From: Chitinophaga pinensis | GTDB taxonomy: Bacteria > Bacteroidota > Bacteroidia > NS11-12g > UBA9320 | Length of the DNA stretch: 61,881 nucleotides | Direction: 5' to 3' | NCBI GenBank assembly: GCA_945907065.1 | Contig: CAMDSC010000013.1 | Coordinates: forward strand, 1-61,881 | Shown here: piece by piece, positions 26,962 to 36,461 of the stretch | How the letters are laid out: the number at the start of each line of letters is the position of its first letter | Position numbering within the stretch: position 1 is the first letter of the stretch | Notes under the pieces: generated by a model | Database searches by the model: none | Told to the model about the DNA's origin: nothing | The model's input: the letters and a program-made list of their open reading frames with translations, nothing else | Made by a program: the position numbers and the translations under genes

Positions 26962-29900
26962 ATGAAAAAATTATTCAACCTATTATTGGGGTTTCTGCTC
27001 ATTGGATGGATGGCAAACCCCGCCATGGCTCAAAACCGAACGGTTACCGGAAAAGTAACCTCAGACAAAGACAAAGAAATTCTCATCGGAGTTACAGTTG
27101 TTGTAAAAGGCACAACAATTGGAACCGCGACAGACGAAAACGGCAATTATTCTATTAGTGTGCCAGCCAACAAAAGTGTTTTGGTATTCACTTATGTGGG
27201 TATGAAAAAAACAGATGTATCTATTGGCACCAACACAACTCTTGACGTTGCTTTACTAGACGACGGGAAAGGATTAGACGAAGTAGTTATTACTGCTATT
27301 GCACTTGAAAAATCCTCAAAATCATTAGGGTATTCTACACAAAGTGTGTCTGGCAAGGAAGTTAGCGGCTCTGGTGAACAGAATGTAATTCAAGGTTTAG
27401 CAAGCAAAGCGGCCGGAGTTTACGTTCAAGGATCAAGCGGAACCCCAGGTTCTTCAAGTAAGATTCTTCTTCGTGGAAACACCACTTTTGAAGGAAACAA
27501 TCAACCACTTATTGTTATCGATGGGTTACCTATCAGTAATGAAACAGAAAACACCGTTGCAGGTGATTATCCATTTAATGGAAACTTACAAGGTGTTCAA
27601 ACTTCGAATCGTGGTATTGATATTAATCCTGATGATATTGAAACTATGACAGTTCTTAAAGGACCTGCAGCGGCAGCTTTATATGGAGCCCAAGCTTCAA
27701 GTGGTGCAATTATCATTACTACCAAAAAGGCAAGGGTTAGAGGAAAAGGAAAGGGATTTAATGTAACGTATGCAACTAGTCTTGAAATACAAAAAGTGAA
27801 TAAATTACCTGAACTTCAAACAAAATATGGCCAAGGAACAGGAGGAGGAACGTTAGTTAAAGGAAAAATATCTGGAAAAACAGATTCGATTGTTGAAGTT
27901 GGTAAATTTAATGGCTCTTCTCCAAACAGTTGGGGGCCAAAAACAAAGGCAGATTCATCATGGGATAATATGGCTGAATTTTTCAAAACAGGTCATATAT
28001 ATAACAATAGTTTAGTCTTAAATGCATTTAATGAAAAATCTTCTTTAAGGCTTTCTTTAGCTAATCTAAAACAAGATGGGGTTGTCCCAAATTCAGATTA
28101 CAGACGAAATACAGTAACTGTGAATGCAGACCATAGAATTAATGACAAATTTATTTTTGGTACCACATTTAGCTATGTTAACTCAGGAGGAACTTTGGTT
28201 CAAAATGGTAGCAACCTTGCAGGAGTTATGCTTGGGCTCACAAGAACCCCAGCTGATTTCAGATTAAATGATCCTGCTAGCGCAGGAAATAATGGATGGA
28301 CTAACCCTGATGGAACCCAAAGAAGTTGGTTTCCATTATATGATAACCCACATTGGAGTGTTAGAAATAATCCGTTCACCAATGAAATGAATAGAATGTA
28401 TGGTAATCTAAATTTCAAAGCATCTCCATTTAGTTTCCTAGATTTAACATATCGTTTAGGAACTGATGTTTATACAGATAAAAGATATTCAATATTTGCC
28501 ATTGGCTCAAACCAACCTGCAAGTGCCCCGAATGGTGAAATAAATGAAAACGTTATATCGTATAGATATGTTTATCAAGATTTTCTTGCAACGTTCAAAA
28601 AGAGTTTGACTAAGGATATTGACGCCAGTCTTTTAATTGGTACTAATCTTCAATATGAAAGAAGTGAAGATCAATATTTAAGAGGAAGAGATCTTACTAT
28701 TCCAGACTATTATAATCTATCAAATGCAGCAAATTTATATGCAAACTCATCCTATTCAATAATAAAAAAATCTGGTATTTTCACAGATTTAAACATGAAT
28801 TATAAGGAATACCTGTTTTTAAATGTAACAGCAAGACAGGATAGGTGGTCATCATTTAATAAAACAATTACTTACCCATCAACTTCCCTTGCTTTTGTTT
28901 TTTCGGATTTCGTTAAGCAAAATTGGTTAACTTTTGGTAAAGTTCGTTTAGCACATGCTAAAGCTGGAAAAGGTCCTGGATCATATGCTACAAAAAACTA
29001 TTATGGAAAACCATTTTTTACTGACGGTTTTACTGACGGTTTAGGATTTCCTTATTTAGGTCAAAACGGTTTTGGGATAAGCAATACTCTTAATGATCCA
29101 AATATTAAACCCGAAACAACATCCTCTAATGAGGTAGGTCTTGATTTAAGATTTTTTGAGTCGCGTTTCAGAATTGACTTCTCATACTATAATCAACAAT
29201 CGAAAGATATTATTCTAAGCTTACCAATAGCTCCTTCATCTGGTTTTAGAGCTCTATATACCAATTCTGGGCAGATGGAAAATAAAGGTATTGAAATCGT
29301 TGCATCTGGAACAGCTATTCAAACAAAGGATTTTAGTTGGGATATTGGAATTAATTTTAGCCGGAACAGAAACAAAGTTATTGCATTGGCTAATGGTGTT
29401 AAGGAAGTAGCGCCAGAATCGGCATTCAATTCAGCGCAAGCATATGCAATTGTTGGTTCTCCTTACGGAGCAATTTATGGCACAAAATGGGCTAGAAATG
29501 ATGCCGGACAATTAATAATAGGTGCCAATGGATTACCAACTTTAGATCCAGAAAAAGGCAACTTAGGAAACCCATATCCAGATTGGATGATGGGATTAAG
29601 AAACAGTTTTGCCTATAAAGGTATTAAACTTACAGGTTTATTTGATATTCGGCAAGGTGGTGTAGCATGGAATGGAACTTATGCCAGATTGAATCGACTA
29701 GGAAGAACCGAAGAGTCCACAGACAGAAACCGCACTTACGTTATACAAGGAGTATTAGCAGATGGAAGTGCAAATGCAAAAGAAATTTCTGCCAACTCCT
29801 ATTATTCAACTTTTGTAGGAGATGGCGGTGCTTATGCAGCCGAAAATGCAATACAAGATGTTTCATGGTTTAGATTAAGAGAACTAGGACTTAGCTATAA

Positions 29901-30102
29901 TTTAAAACTTAAAGCAATGGATAAATACATTAAATCCATTGACCTAGGTTTTATTGGTAAAAATTTATGGTTAAAAACTGATTATAAAGGTGTAGATCCA
30001 GAAACAAGCCTTACTGGTGCAGGTTCAAATATTGGTGGTTTTGATTATTTTAATAACCCTGGAATTAAATCTTACATATTTAGTTTAAAAGCAAACTTTT
30101 AA
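26962..30102 (+). CDS. SusC/RagA-family TonB-linked outer-membrane protein
   Basis: 1046 residues: a signal peptide (ending near PAMAQ), a CarboxypepD_reg-like N-terminal domain (RTVTGKVTSDKDKEILIGVTV), a TonB plug (IQGLASKAAGVYVQGSSGTPG, then GDYPFNG and VLKGPAAAALYGAQASSGAI), and a C-terminal 22-stranded barrel ending IKSYIFSLKANF. There is no N-terminal STN extension, so no sigma/anti-sigma coupling is expected. It forms a lid-and-barrel importer with SusD for oligosaccharides, peptides or other bulky nutrients. No carbohydrate-active enzyme gene flanks the pair, so the substrate cannot be guessed. Confidence 0.95.
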   Translation: MKKLFNLLLGFLLIGWMANPAMAQNRTVTGKVTSDKDKEILIGVTVVVKGTTIGTATDENGNYSISVPANKSVLVFTYVGMKKTDVSIGTNTTLDVALLDDGKGLDEVVITAIALEKSSKSLGYSTQSVSGKEVSGSGEQNVIQGLASKAAGVYVQGSSGTPGSSSKILLRGNTTFEGNNQPLIVIDGLPISNETENTVAGDYPFNGNLQGVQTSNRGIDINPDDIETMTVLKGPAAAALYGAQASSGAIIITTKKARVRGKGKGFNVTYATSLEIQKVNKLPELQTKYGQGTGGGTLVKGKISGKTDSIVEVGKFNGSSPNSWGPKTKADSSWDNMAEFFKTGHIYNNSLVLNAFNEKSSLRLSLANLKQDGVVPNSDYRRNTVTVNADHRINDKFIFGTTFSYVNSGGTLVQNGSNLAGVMLGLTRTPADFRLNDPASAGNNGWTNPDGTQRSWFPLYDNPHWSVRNNPFTNEMNRMYGNLNFKASPFSFLDLTYRLGTDVYTDKRYSIFAIGSNQPASAPNGEINENVISYRYVYQDFLATFKKSLTKDIDASLLIGTNLQYERSEDQYLRGRDLTIPDYYNLSNAANLYANSSYSIIKKSGIFTDLNMNYKEYLFLNVTARQDRWSSFNKTITYPSTSLAFVFSDFVKQNWLTFGKVRLAHAKAGKGPGSYATKNYYGKPFFTDGFTDGLGFPYLGQNGFGISNTLNDPNIKPETTSSNEVGLDLRFFESRFRIDFSYYNQQSKDIILSLPIAPSSGFRALYTNSGQMENKGIEIVASGTAIQTKDFSWDIGINFSRNRNKVIALANGVKEVAPESAFNSAQAYAIVGSPYGAIYGTKWARNDAGQLIIGANGLPTLDPEKGNLGNPYPDWMMGLRNSFAYKGIKLTGLFDIRQGGVAWNGTYARLNRLGRTEESTDRNRTYVIQGVLADGSANAKEISANSYYSTFVGDGGAYAAENAIQDVSWFRLRELGLSYNLKLKAMDKYIKSIDLGFIGKNLWLKTDYKGVDPETSLTGAGSNIGGFDYFNNPGIKSYIFSLKANF

Positions 30103-30107
30103 TTAAA

Positions 30108-30113
30108 AGGAGG
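30108..30113 (+). promoter_or_regulatory. Shine-Dalgarno sequence AGGAGG before susD
   Basis: AGGAGG ends 8 bases before the SusD ATG. Strong Shine-Dalgarno motifs are unusual in Bacteroidota, which typically start translation without them, so this one may raise SusD output relative to SusC. Confidence 0.65.
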
Positions 30114-30121
30114 AAAATACA

Positions 30122-31528
30122 ATGAAAAAAATATTAATAATAATAACATTTTCAGTTCTACTTGTAACCCAAGGTTGCAAAAAATTTACTGAAGGAGATA
30201 AAATTTCTCCAAATTCGCCGAGCGAAGTAACTGCTCCATTGCTATTAACTAACTGTGAAGTAGCATTATTTGCAGCCTATGGGGGGGGATTATCAAGACT
30301 TACTTCAATATTAACCCAGCAAAGTGCCGGTTTTACGGATCAATCTTTTATTTATGAAAAGTATGGCATGGTAGAAGGAGATTTTGATAATGATTGGCAA
30401 ACACTTTACTCATCAGGAATGATTAATACCAAGAAATTGATAGACAAAGCTGGAACAACCAATCCTCATTATACTGGTATAGCAAAAATATTACAAGCTA
30501 TGATGATTGGTGCTGCTACCGATTTATGGGGTGATGTTCCTTACAGCGGTGCATTAAAAGGTGAAGATGGAACTGAGGCGTCTAGAAAACCTTTTTATGA
30601 CAAACAAGAAGCTGTATTAAATGCCATTCAAATCGTTCTTAGTTCCGCCATTACTGATTTAGGTCAAACAAAGAATGTTATAACCCCATCTTCTGATGAT
30701 TTAATTTTTGGTGGTGATGCTGATAAATGGATTAGAACTGCTTGGATGTTAAAAGCCCGCTATTCATTAAGATTGAGTAAAAAGAATTCAGCAGACGCAT
30801 ATACCAAAACTATGGCTGCTTTAACAAGTGCCTATGCCGCAGGTTTATCTAAATCTGACGATTGTAATATGATGTTCGGGATAAATGCCAATGAGTATAA
30901 TCAATGGTATGCTTTTACCCGGGTTGATCGGAAAGGTTATATTAGAATGGGTGCTAAATTGGTTAACATGATGAACGGTATTAATGATCCAAGGTTGCCA
31001 TTTTATTGCCAATTAGAAGATACTACTAAATATTTAGGCGGACCAGCAGGCGAAGCTGAAACAATTACTTATGGTAGTTTCGTTTCTACAATAGGTGATT
31101 ATTATTCTTCTTCCGATGCTAAATTACCATTAATTACGTTTGTAGAAGCTAAATTTATGGAAGCTGAAGCTAAAATTAATTCTGATAAAGCAGGTGCTGC
31201 AATAGCATATAATGAAGCTGTTATTGCTCATATCATAAAGGTAACTGGTGCTGCCCCTTCAGGTGCTTACATTACAGCAAATGCATCAGAAACCTCTTCA
31301 ACAATAACATTAGCTAAAATAATGGATCAAAAGTACATTGCATTATTTACTCAACTAGAGGTATATAGTGATTGGAGAAGAACAGGTTTGCCAATGTTAA
31401 CAAAAGCAACTGGTGCAACTAAAGAAATTCCAAGAAGAATGGTAAATGTGTTAGAAGAAAGACAATATAATGGCAATGCCACAATTGTTTCTGACGTATC
31501 ATTACCTGTATGGTGGGATTCTAATTAA
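30122..31528 (+). CDS. SusD/RagB-family nutrient-binding lipoprotein
   Basis: 468 residues with a lipoprotein signal (VTQGCKK, Cys about residue 19), placing it on the outer membrane surface as the SusC lid. The helical TPR-like core includes ANCEVALFAAYGG-like and ATDLWGDVPYSGAL, the latter a SusD signature (WGDVPY), and it ends with PVWWDSN. It follows susC by 19 bases and is preceded by a good Shine-Dalgarno motif. It resembles the SusD group of about 460-500 residues rather than long RagB types. Confidence 0.94.
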   Translation: MKKILIIITFSVLLVTQGCKKFTEGDKISPNSPSEVTAPLLLTNCEVALFAAYGGGLSRLTSILTQQSAGFTDQSFIYEKYGMVEGDFDNDWQTLYSSGMINTKKLIDKAGTTNPHYTGIAKILQAMMIGAATDLWGDVPYSGALKGEDGTEASRKPFYDKQEAVLNAIQIVLSSAITDLGQTKNVITPSSDDLIFGGDADKWIRTAWMLKARYSLRLSKKNSADAYTKTMAALTSAYAAGLSKSDDCNMMFGINANEYNQWYAFTRVDRKGYIRMGAKLVNMMNGINDPRLPFYCQLEDTTKYLGGPAGEAETITYGSFVSTIGDYYSSSDAKLPLITFVEAKFMEAEAKINSDKAGAAIAYNEAVIAHIIKVTGAAPSGAYITANASETSSTITLAKIMDQKYIALFTQLEVYSDWRRTGLPMLTKATGATKEIPRRMVNVLEERQYNGNATIVSDVSLPVWWDSN

Positions 31529-31549
31529 GTAAATTTATACATCTTAAAA

Positions 31550-31587
31550 ATAGAAAAACCGCAATATATATATTGCGGTTTTTCTAT
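31550..31587 (+). terminator. Perfect 38-base palindromic terminator of the susCD operon
   Basis: The arm ATAGAAAAACCGCAATATA is followed directly by its exact reverse complement, ending in T-rich sequence. It lies about 20 bases after the susD stop codon. Being perfectly symmetrical, it could terminate on both strands. Confidence 0.85.
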
Positions 31588-31710
31588 TTAATGGAAAGCC
31601 GGATTTTAGACTAAAAAAACATTTGACCCCACTAAATGGGAAATATTGGTAACTCCATATAAAATTATTCTATCATTAATACTTTATCAACTGAAAACTC
31701 ATACCAGAAT

Positions 31711-32313
31711 CTAACTCATTTGCACCCTGCTTAATAGAGACCGTCCAAGTGTAATTTCATCAGCAAATTCTAACTCACCACCGATAGAAATACCTCTAGA
31801 AATTTGAGTAATTTTAATAGCTTTCTCTTTTAATTTTTTAGAAATGTAAAACGAAGTGGTATCACCTTCCATAGTAGCACTAAGGGCTAATATTACTTCA
31901 TCCGTTTCCTTTTCATTAACCCGTATTAATAAAGAAGAAATATTTATTTCCTCTGGGCCAATGCCATCCAACGGAGAAATTAAGCCATTTAGTACATGAT
32001 AGGTTCCATTATATTGCCCTGTACTTTCTATCGAAATACAATCTTGAAAATCTTTAACAACGCATATAACCCGTTTATTTCGATTAATGCTTTTACAAAT
32101 ATCACAATTATCTGTTTCAGCCACATTGTGGCATATGGTACAAAATTGAAGATTCGTCTTCAAATTAATTATAGCCTTGGCCAAGGATCCTACTGATTCT
32201 TCAGGCTGTTTCATTAAATGAATGACCATCCGTAAAGCTGTTTTTTTTCCAATACCTGGAAATTGAGAAAGCTCGTTTACAGCATGTTCTAATATTTTGG
32301 AAGGAAGATTCAA
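31711..32313 (-). CDS. recR: Recombination mediator RecR
   Basis: 200 residues, normal length. It has the N-terminal helix-hairpin-helix (LSQFPGIGKKTALRMV), a four-Cys zinc finger (CTICHNVAETDNCDIC), a Toprim domain beginning ICVVKDFQD and a C-terminal Walker-B-like LALSATMEG segment. RecR works with RecF/RecO to load RecA at gaps. The start is TTG at 32313: a stop lies just upstream in frame and no ATG is available, while the encoded start (NLPSKILEHAVNELSQFPG) matches relatives. It is divergent from the tRNA gene. Confidence 0.94.
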   Translation of the reverse strand: MNLPSKILEHAVNELSQFPGIGKKTALRMVIHLMKQPEESVGSLAKAIINLKTNLQFCTICHNVAETDNCDICKSINRNKRVICVVKDFQDCISIESTGQYNGTYHVLNGLISPLDGIGPEEINISSLLIRVNEKETDEVILALSATMEGDTTSFYISKKLKEKAIKITQISRGISIGGELEFADEITLGRSLLSRVQMS

Positions 32314-32399
32314 ATGATTTTAAATTTTGAAAAAGCAAAAATACATTTGATCGCGTTAATGCAAAGCACAAGATTGAAACAAAATCTAAAAATATTCGA

Positions 32400-32429
32400 T
32401 TGAATTTTTCAAAAGGCAATGTACTTTTG
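32400..32429 (+). promoter_or_regulatory. Promoter of the tRNA-Pro gene
   Basis: TTG at 32400-32402, a 19-base spacer, and TACTTTTG at 32422-32429 give a full Bacteroidota-type promoter. Transcription would begin close to the mature tRNA 5' end at 32446. Confidence 0.75.
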
Positions 32430-32445
32430 CACTCCGTCTGTAAAA

Positions 32446-32519
32446 CGGGGTGTAGCTCAGCCCGGTAGAGTACACGTCTGGGGGGCGTGTGGTCGCAAGT
32501 TCGAATCTTGTCACCCCGA
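32446..32519 (+). tRNA. tRNA-Pro (anticodon GGG)
   Basis: 74 bases fold into a full cloverleaf: acceptor CGGGGTG with CACCCCG, a D-arm beginning GCTC, anticodon stem CACGT with GCGTG around a 7-base loop CTGGGGG (anticodon GGG), and T-arm GCAAG-TTCGAAT-CTTGT. The discriminator is A and CCA is not encoded. It is followed by its own terminator. The frame open through it is not a gene. Confidence 0.95.
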
Positions 32520-32522
32520 CTA

Positions 32523-32551
32523 AAGGGCATCGAAAACGATGCCTTTTTTTA
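32523..32551 (+). terminator. Terminator of the tRNA-Pro gene
   Basis: GGCATCG and CGATGCC pair perfectly around an AAAA loop and are followed by a run of seven T. Confidence 0.9.
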
Positions 32552-32576
32552 TTTAATTTTGGCGTTCTTGGTAAAC

Positions 32577-32999
32577 ATGGTTTTGAAAGGAAAATTTTAT
32601 AGATATCTGTTACCGCTAATGGTAATCATATTAAGCAATTGCAATACTTCAGAAAAAGAACCATCCCAATTAAAAGATACTTTGGTTATTAATGATACCT
32701 TAATTAAATATTCTATTATTATAAAAGATACGGTTCTTCATATTGAAAAAGAAAGTTTACCTACTAAAAAGAAAACTTACGAAGGTATAGGTGGTTTAAA
32801 GGGCGGCGGTCCTGAAAATGGAACAGGTAGTTCTAGCAATCCGCGAAATTCATCTGAGCCTGGACGTGAAATAACCGCCCAGCAAAGAAAAGAAGAATAT
32901 TTTAGACAAATAGAGGAAAGACGAAAAGGAATAACAGAAAGAAAAGACTCAAAATCTAAAGATGATGATTCAGGATCTTTAAAAGATTTTAAAAAATAA
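32577..32999 (+). CDS. Small lipoprotein with Gly/Ser and charged low-complexity tail
   Basis: 140 residues from the ATG at 32577, the first that gives a lipoprotein signal (LLPLMVIILSNCNTS, Cys about residue 22); the frame is open upstream through the tRNA, which cannot be coding. After the Cys the chain is Thr/Asp/Ile-rich, then GIGGLKGGGPENGTGSSSN, then Glu/Arg/Lys-rich helix to the end. No known domain. It is 22 bases before tmk and could be co-transcribed with it. Confidence 0.65.
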   Translation: MVLKGKFYRYLLPLMVIILSNCNTSEKEPSQLKDTLVINDTLIKYSIIIKDTVLHIEKESLPTKKKTYEGIGGLKGGGPENGTGSSSNPRNSSEPGREITAQQRKEEYFRQIEERRKGITERKDSKSKDDDSGSLKDFKK

Positions 33000-33021
33000 A
33001 ACACGAGCCCAAACCCAAATA

Positions 33022-33639
33022 ATGAACAAAAATTTATTTATAGCTTTTGAAGGTATTGATGGCAGTGGCAAAAGCACTCAAGTGAAACTTTTGGCTGAAA
33101 GTCTTACCAAGTTAGGTCATAAGGTTTATAGCACCTTTGAACCCACTGACAGTGATATTGGACATTTAATTCGAAATATTTTTGCTCATAAAACTGAGGC
33201 CAATCATCAAACTATTGCAGCTCTTTTTTTGGCTGATCGTTTTAACCATTTACTTAATAAAACTAACGGTTTACTTAAAATGTTGGAAGATGGTTACACT
33301 GTAATTACAGACCGTTATTGTTTTTCATCCTATGCCTATCATAGTGTTCATATGCCCATGGATTGGGTTATTGAGATCAATAAACCTTGTGCCAAGTTAC
33401 TGCAACCTGATCTGACAATTTATATTGATATATCCCCTGAAGAAAGCATGGACCGAATAACAAAAGCCCGCGAATCGGCTGAACTTTATGAAACTTTAGA
33501 AAACCTTACAAATGTTCGTAACACATACATTGAAGCTTTTGAGCTTCTAAAATCAAATGAGAAGATTTTTATAACTGACGGGAATCGTTTGCCTGATTTA
33601 ATTGCAAAGGACATTTTTGGAATAATTTCTGGCTTATAA
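33022..33639 (+). CDS. tmk: Thymidylate kinase
   Basis: 205 residues, normal length. It has the P-loop FEGIDGSGKSTQ (residues 9-20), the dTMP-binding DR(Y/F) motif in VITDRYCFSSYAYHS, and the lid region with DISPEESMDRITKARESAELYE. It converts dTMP to dTDP in the cytoplasm, an essential step. It follows the small lipoprotein gene and is followed by a 113-base gap leading to the T9SS cargo gene. Confidence 0.95.
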   Translation: MNKNLFIAFEGIDGSGKSTQVKLLAESLTKLGHKVYSTFEPTDSDIGHLIRNIFAHKTEANHQTIAALFLADRFNHLLNKTNGLLKMLEDGYTVITDRYCFSSYAYHSVHMPMDWVIEINKPCAKLLQPDLTIYIDISPEESMDRITKARESAELYETLENLTNVRNTYIEAFELLKSNEKIFITDGNRLPDLIAKDIFGIISGL

Positions 33640-33724
33640 TTTTAATTAATATTCACGAAAAGAACAAATTTCTGAATGTTTAATCCTGTCATAATTTTTT
33701 CTTTATTTGGAAATTCGCTTTATT

Positions 33725-33732
33725 TACATTTG
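33725..33732 (+). promoter_or_regulatory. Possible -7 element for the T9SS type A cargo gene
   Basis: TACATTTG matches TAnnTTTG 21 bases before the ATG. The nearest TTG upstream is at a spacing of about 15, short of the usual range. Confidence 0.4.
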
Positions 33733-33753
33733 TTTTAAAAAAAAATAACCATT

Positions 33754-36456
33754 ATGATTCGTTTTTATTTTTCTTGCTTTTTAATATTCGCTTTTTCATT
33801 TGCAGGCTATAGCCAACTTTCGGAAATAAAAGTTAAAATAACCGATGATTTACCGAAATATTCTGACCTTAAATCTTATAAAAAATCAGCTACAAGTCCT
33901 AAAAAATGTGGTAATGATACAATTGAATATGCCCGTAGAAAGGCGTCGTCTTTCAATTCTATCAGTATGAGAAAGAACTATTCATTAGGGCAAATTTACG
34001 GAGCGCCTCAAGATATTACCATTTATGGTTTTACTTTTTATGCTTGGGCTTTGGCAAATCCCCCCACAGATAAAACAGTACGCTTAATTTGCAATATTTA
34101 TAAAGCAGGAACCGATTCTTTGCCTAGCGGCAGCCCTTTAAGAAGCGATACAGTTACTGTAGACTCAACTTTTGGAAATGGATTATTAACCAAATTAGAA
34201 AAACGTGCAACTTTCAAATCTCCAGTTACCGTTAATTATCCTTATATACTTACTGTAGAATCAGATAGTGTAAACCTTAACGCAGGCTTAGTAGCCAGCC
34301 AATGGACCAATAAAGATGGTGACAGAGCTAATTTACTTTGTGGTTCGGTAAGTGGGAAATGGTACAGAGGATTAAGCCTTAATATTGGTGGTAATACCCT
34401 AGATGCTGATATGCAATTCTATCCTCATGTAAGTTATAAGTTAGGAACTGATTTTAAAGTGCCGGATTGTTTTGATTTTAAAGATTCAGCCAGATTTAAA
34501 AATGATTATTTAAATAATGTTTCAGGAAGTATGTTTTACAGCTTGTATACTTTTTATAATATAGACCAATATATTCATCGATGGAACTACGGTGAAATGC
34601 CTTGGGATTACAATTCAAAAAATGGAATAAATAAATATAGCGGAAAGGGTAATTTTAAAATTCGATTAATTACAACCATGTACCAATATCGAGGAAATAC
34701 TCCTTGTATTGATACCACAGAAAAAATGCTTTACTTCAAGCCTACAAATCCAATGTCTATTAGTAATCCAAATATTTGCCGCGGCGAAGTAGCCGATATT
34801 AAGGTAGCTTCAGATACTGGCACTACAATTGAATGGTATAGAAATCCTGCTGGAAGTTTGGTTCATAAAGGCACTTCATACAATCTTGGTAAAATTCAAA
34901 ACAATGACACATTTTATATAAAGGCCATCAACTATGCTTGCGAAAGTGGTTTTACCCAACTAATAATTACTGTAAATGATTACCCAAAACACCCTGCAAC
35001 TAGCAACGATAGTATTTGTTTGGGCGCAAAAGCAAATTTGGAAGCTATAAGTACTATAGGAAATACTGAATGGTATACTGATAGCACAAAATTACCATTC
35101 TTTGGAGGAAATGTTTATCAAACCGGGAGCCTATCAAAAGATGCTACATATTTTGTAAGAGCAAATAATAATGGTTGCTACAGCCCGTTTTTTAAAACTG
35201 TCACAGCCTTTGTTGATAATAGTTTTGCACCCAATGAGCCAATTGTTTCAAATGATACAAATATCTGTTTGCGCCCATTGGGCAAAGCTTTATTAAAAGC
35301 TTATAGTAAGGACAATGATTCAATACGCTGGTATAATGTGCCAAGTGGTGGAATCAGCATTGCAAGAGGTAAGACGTTCAATTTTACAGCTTCATCCGTT
35401 GGAATTTCAAAAATTTATGTAGAAGCTCAAAAATCCATTTGTGCCAGTTCGCGCCTTGCTATTAATGTAAATGTTAATGATTACCCGTCCATCAAACAAA
35501 TATTTAATGATGAAAAATGTAAAGGTGATACTGCACAAATTGGCGCTTTATTATCTGGGCTAGGTAATGTAATTTGGTATAACACAATTACCGGAGGAAC
35601 TCCTATTGACAAGGGAATGGTAATAAGATATTTTACTATAAAATCAAAAAATATGTATGCTGAAGCAGAAGTAAATGGATGTGTAAATCCTTCAAGAACG
35701 CTTGCAACTATTAAAATAAATGCCTTTGATTCCATAACAAAAATTGAAGCCCCAATTGTTTGTGGAAATGCTAAAGTCACCTTAAAAGTAATCGCTGGAA
35801 CCAATTTAGTTAAATGGTATGAAGATGAAGCTACTACAAAATTGATTGCTAGCACAGCAGCATACACTACTCCAAAATTATTGGTATCTACAAATTACTA
35901 TTTTACGGTAGAAAAAAACGGTTGTAAAAGTGCTGTAAATACCGTGTTAGCGGAGGTATTACCATTACCTGTAGCTGGGTATAATTTTAATTTTATTACA
36001 GGTCATAAAATGAGCCTTGTGCCCTCAGTAACAAGTGGTGTTACTTATAAATGGTTTATGGGTGATGGAGCTACTTTTACAGCCAAATTTGTAACCTATA
36101 AATATGCTGTTTACGGAACGTATAATGTTAAACTCATTGTAAAAAACATAACAAGTGGCTGCACCGATAGTACTAGTCAGGATATAGTATTTGATTTTTC
36201 AGGAATCAAACCTGTTAACAAACCATCTATAAGTGTTTCACCAAATCCCGCAGTTCAAGGGTTTAAAGTATTAGTTAGTCCTGAGCTTTCAAAAGGAAAA
36301 CTTACAATACTTGGGATGGATGGAAAATTAGTTTTACAAAAAGTTTTATTGGGCCAACGTGAAATTGAGATTAATGAATTACTAAACTCAGGAACTTATA
36401 TTATTAAAGTTGAATCCAATAAAGGTGTAGCAATTACGAAGTTAATTATTCGATAA
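33754..36456 (+). CDS. Ig/PKD-repeat surface protein with T9SS type A sorting domain
   Basis: 900 residues with a signal peptide (to about AGYSQ). After an N-terminal domain (SLGQIYGAPQDITIYGFTFYAW) come several repeated Ig-like modules of about 85 residues, each with a NDSICLGA- or NDTNICLR-like opening and a W-Y pair (EWYTDS, RWYNVPSG, IWYNTITGG). A PKD domain (YKWFMGDGATFTAKF) precedes the C-terminal type A sorting domain (SVSPNPAVQGFKVLVSPEL, ending TKLIIR). T9SS would export it and anchor or release it at the surface. Convergent with the type B cargo gene, 5 bases apart. Ligand unknown; adhesin-like. Confidence 0.88.
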   Translation: MIRFYFSCFLIFAFSFAGYSQLSEIKVKITDDLPKYSDLKSYKKSATSPKKCGNDTIEYARRKASSFNSISMRKNYSLGQIYGAPQDITIYGFTFYAWALANPPTDKTVRLICNIYKAGTDSLPSGSPLRSDTVTVDSTFGNGLLTKLEKRATFKSPVTVNYPYILTVESDSVNLNAGLVASQWTNKDGDRANLLCGSVSGKWYRGLSLNIGGNTLDADMQFYPHVSYKLGTDFKVPDCFDFKDSARFKNDYLNNVSGSMFYSLYTFYNIDQYIHRWNYGEMPWDYNSKNGINKYSGKGNFKIRLITTMYQYRGNTPCIDTTEKMLYFKPTNPMSISNPNICRGEVADIKVASDTGTTIEWYRNPAGSLVHKGTSYNLGKIQNNDTFYIKAINYACESGFTQLIITVNDYPKHPATSNDSICLGAKANLEAISTIGNTEWYTDSTKLPFFGGNVYQTGSLSKDATYFVRANNNGCYSPFFKTVTAFVDNSFAPNEPIVSNDTNICLRPLGKALLKAYSKDNDSIRWYNVPSGGISIARGKTFNFTASSVGISKIYVEAQKSICASSRLAINVNVNDYPSIKQIFNDEKCKGDTAQIGALLSGLGNVIWYNTITGGTPIDKGMVIRYFTIKSKNMYAEAEVNGCVNPSRTLATIKINAFDSITKIEAPIVCGNAKVTLKVIAGTNLVKWYEDEATTKLIASTAAYTTPKLLVSTNYYFTVEKNGCKSAVNTVLAEVLPLPVAGYNFNFITGHKMSLVPSVTSGVTYKWFMGDGATFTAKFVTYKYAVYGTYNVKLIVKNITSGCTDSTSQDIVFDFSGIKPVNKPSISVSPNPAVQGFKVLVSPELSKGKLTILGMDGKLVLQKVLLGQREIEINELLNSGTYIIKVESNKGVAITKLIIR

Positions 36457-36461
36457 TACTT

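Noticed and set aside
26962-31528. Polysaccharide utilisation locus
   Set aside because: No carbohydrate-active enzyme, sensor or sigma-factor gene accompanies the SusC/SusD pair.
32487-32576. Upstream extension of the small lipoprotein gene
   Set aside because: It would run through the tRNA-Pro gene and its terminator; the ATG at 32577 gives a good lipoprotein signal.
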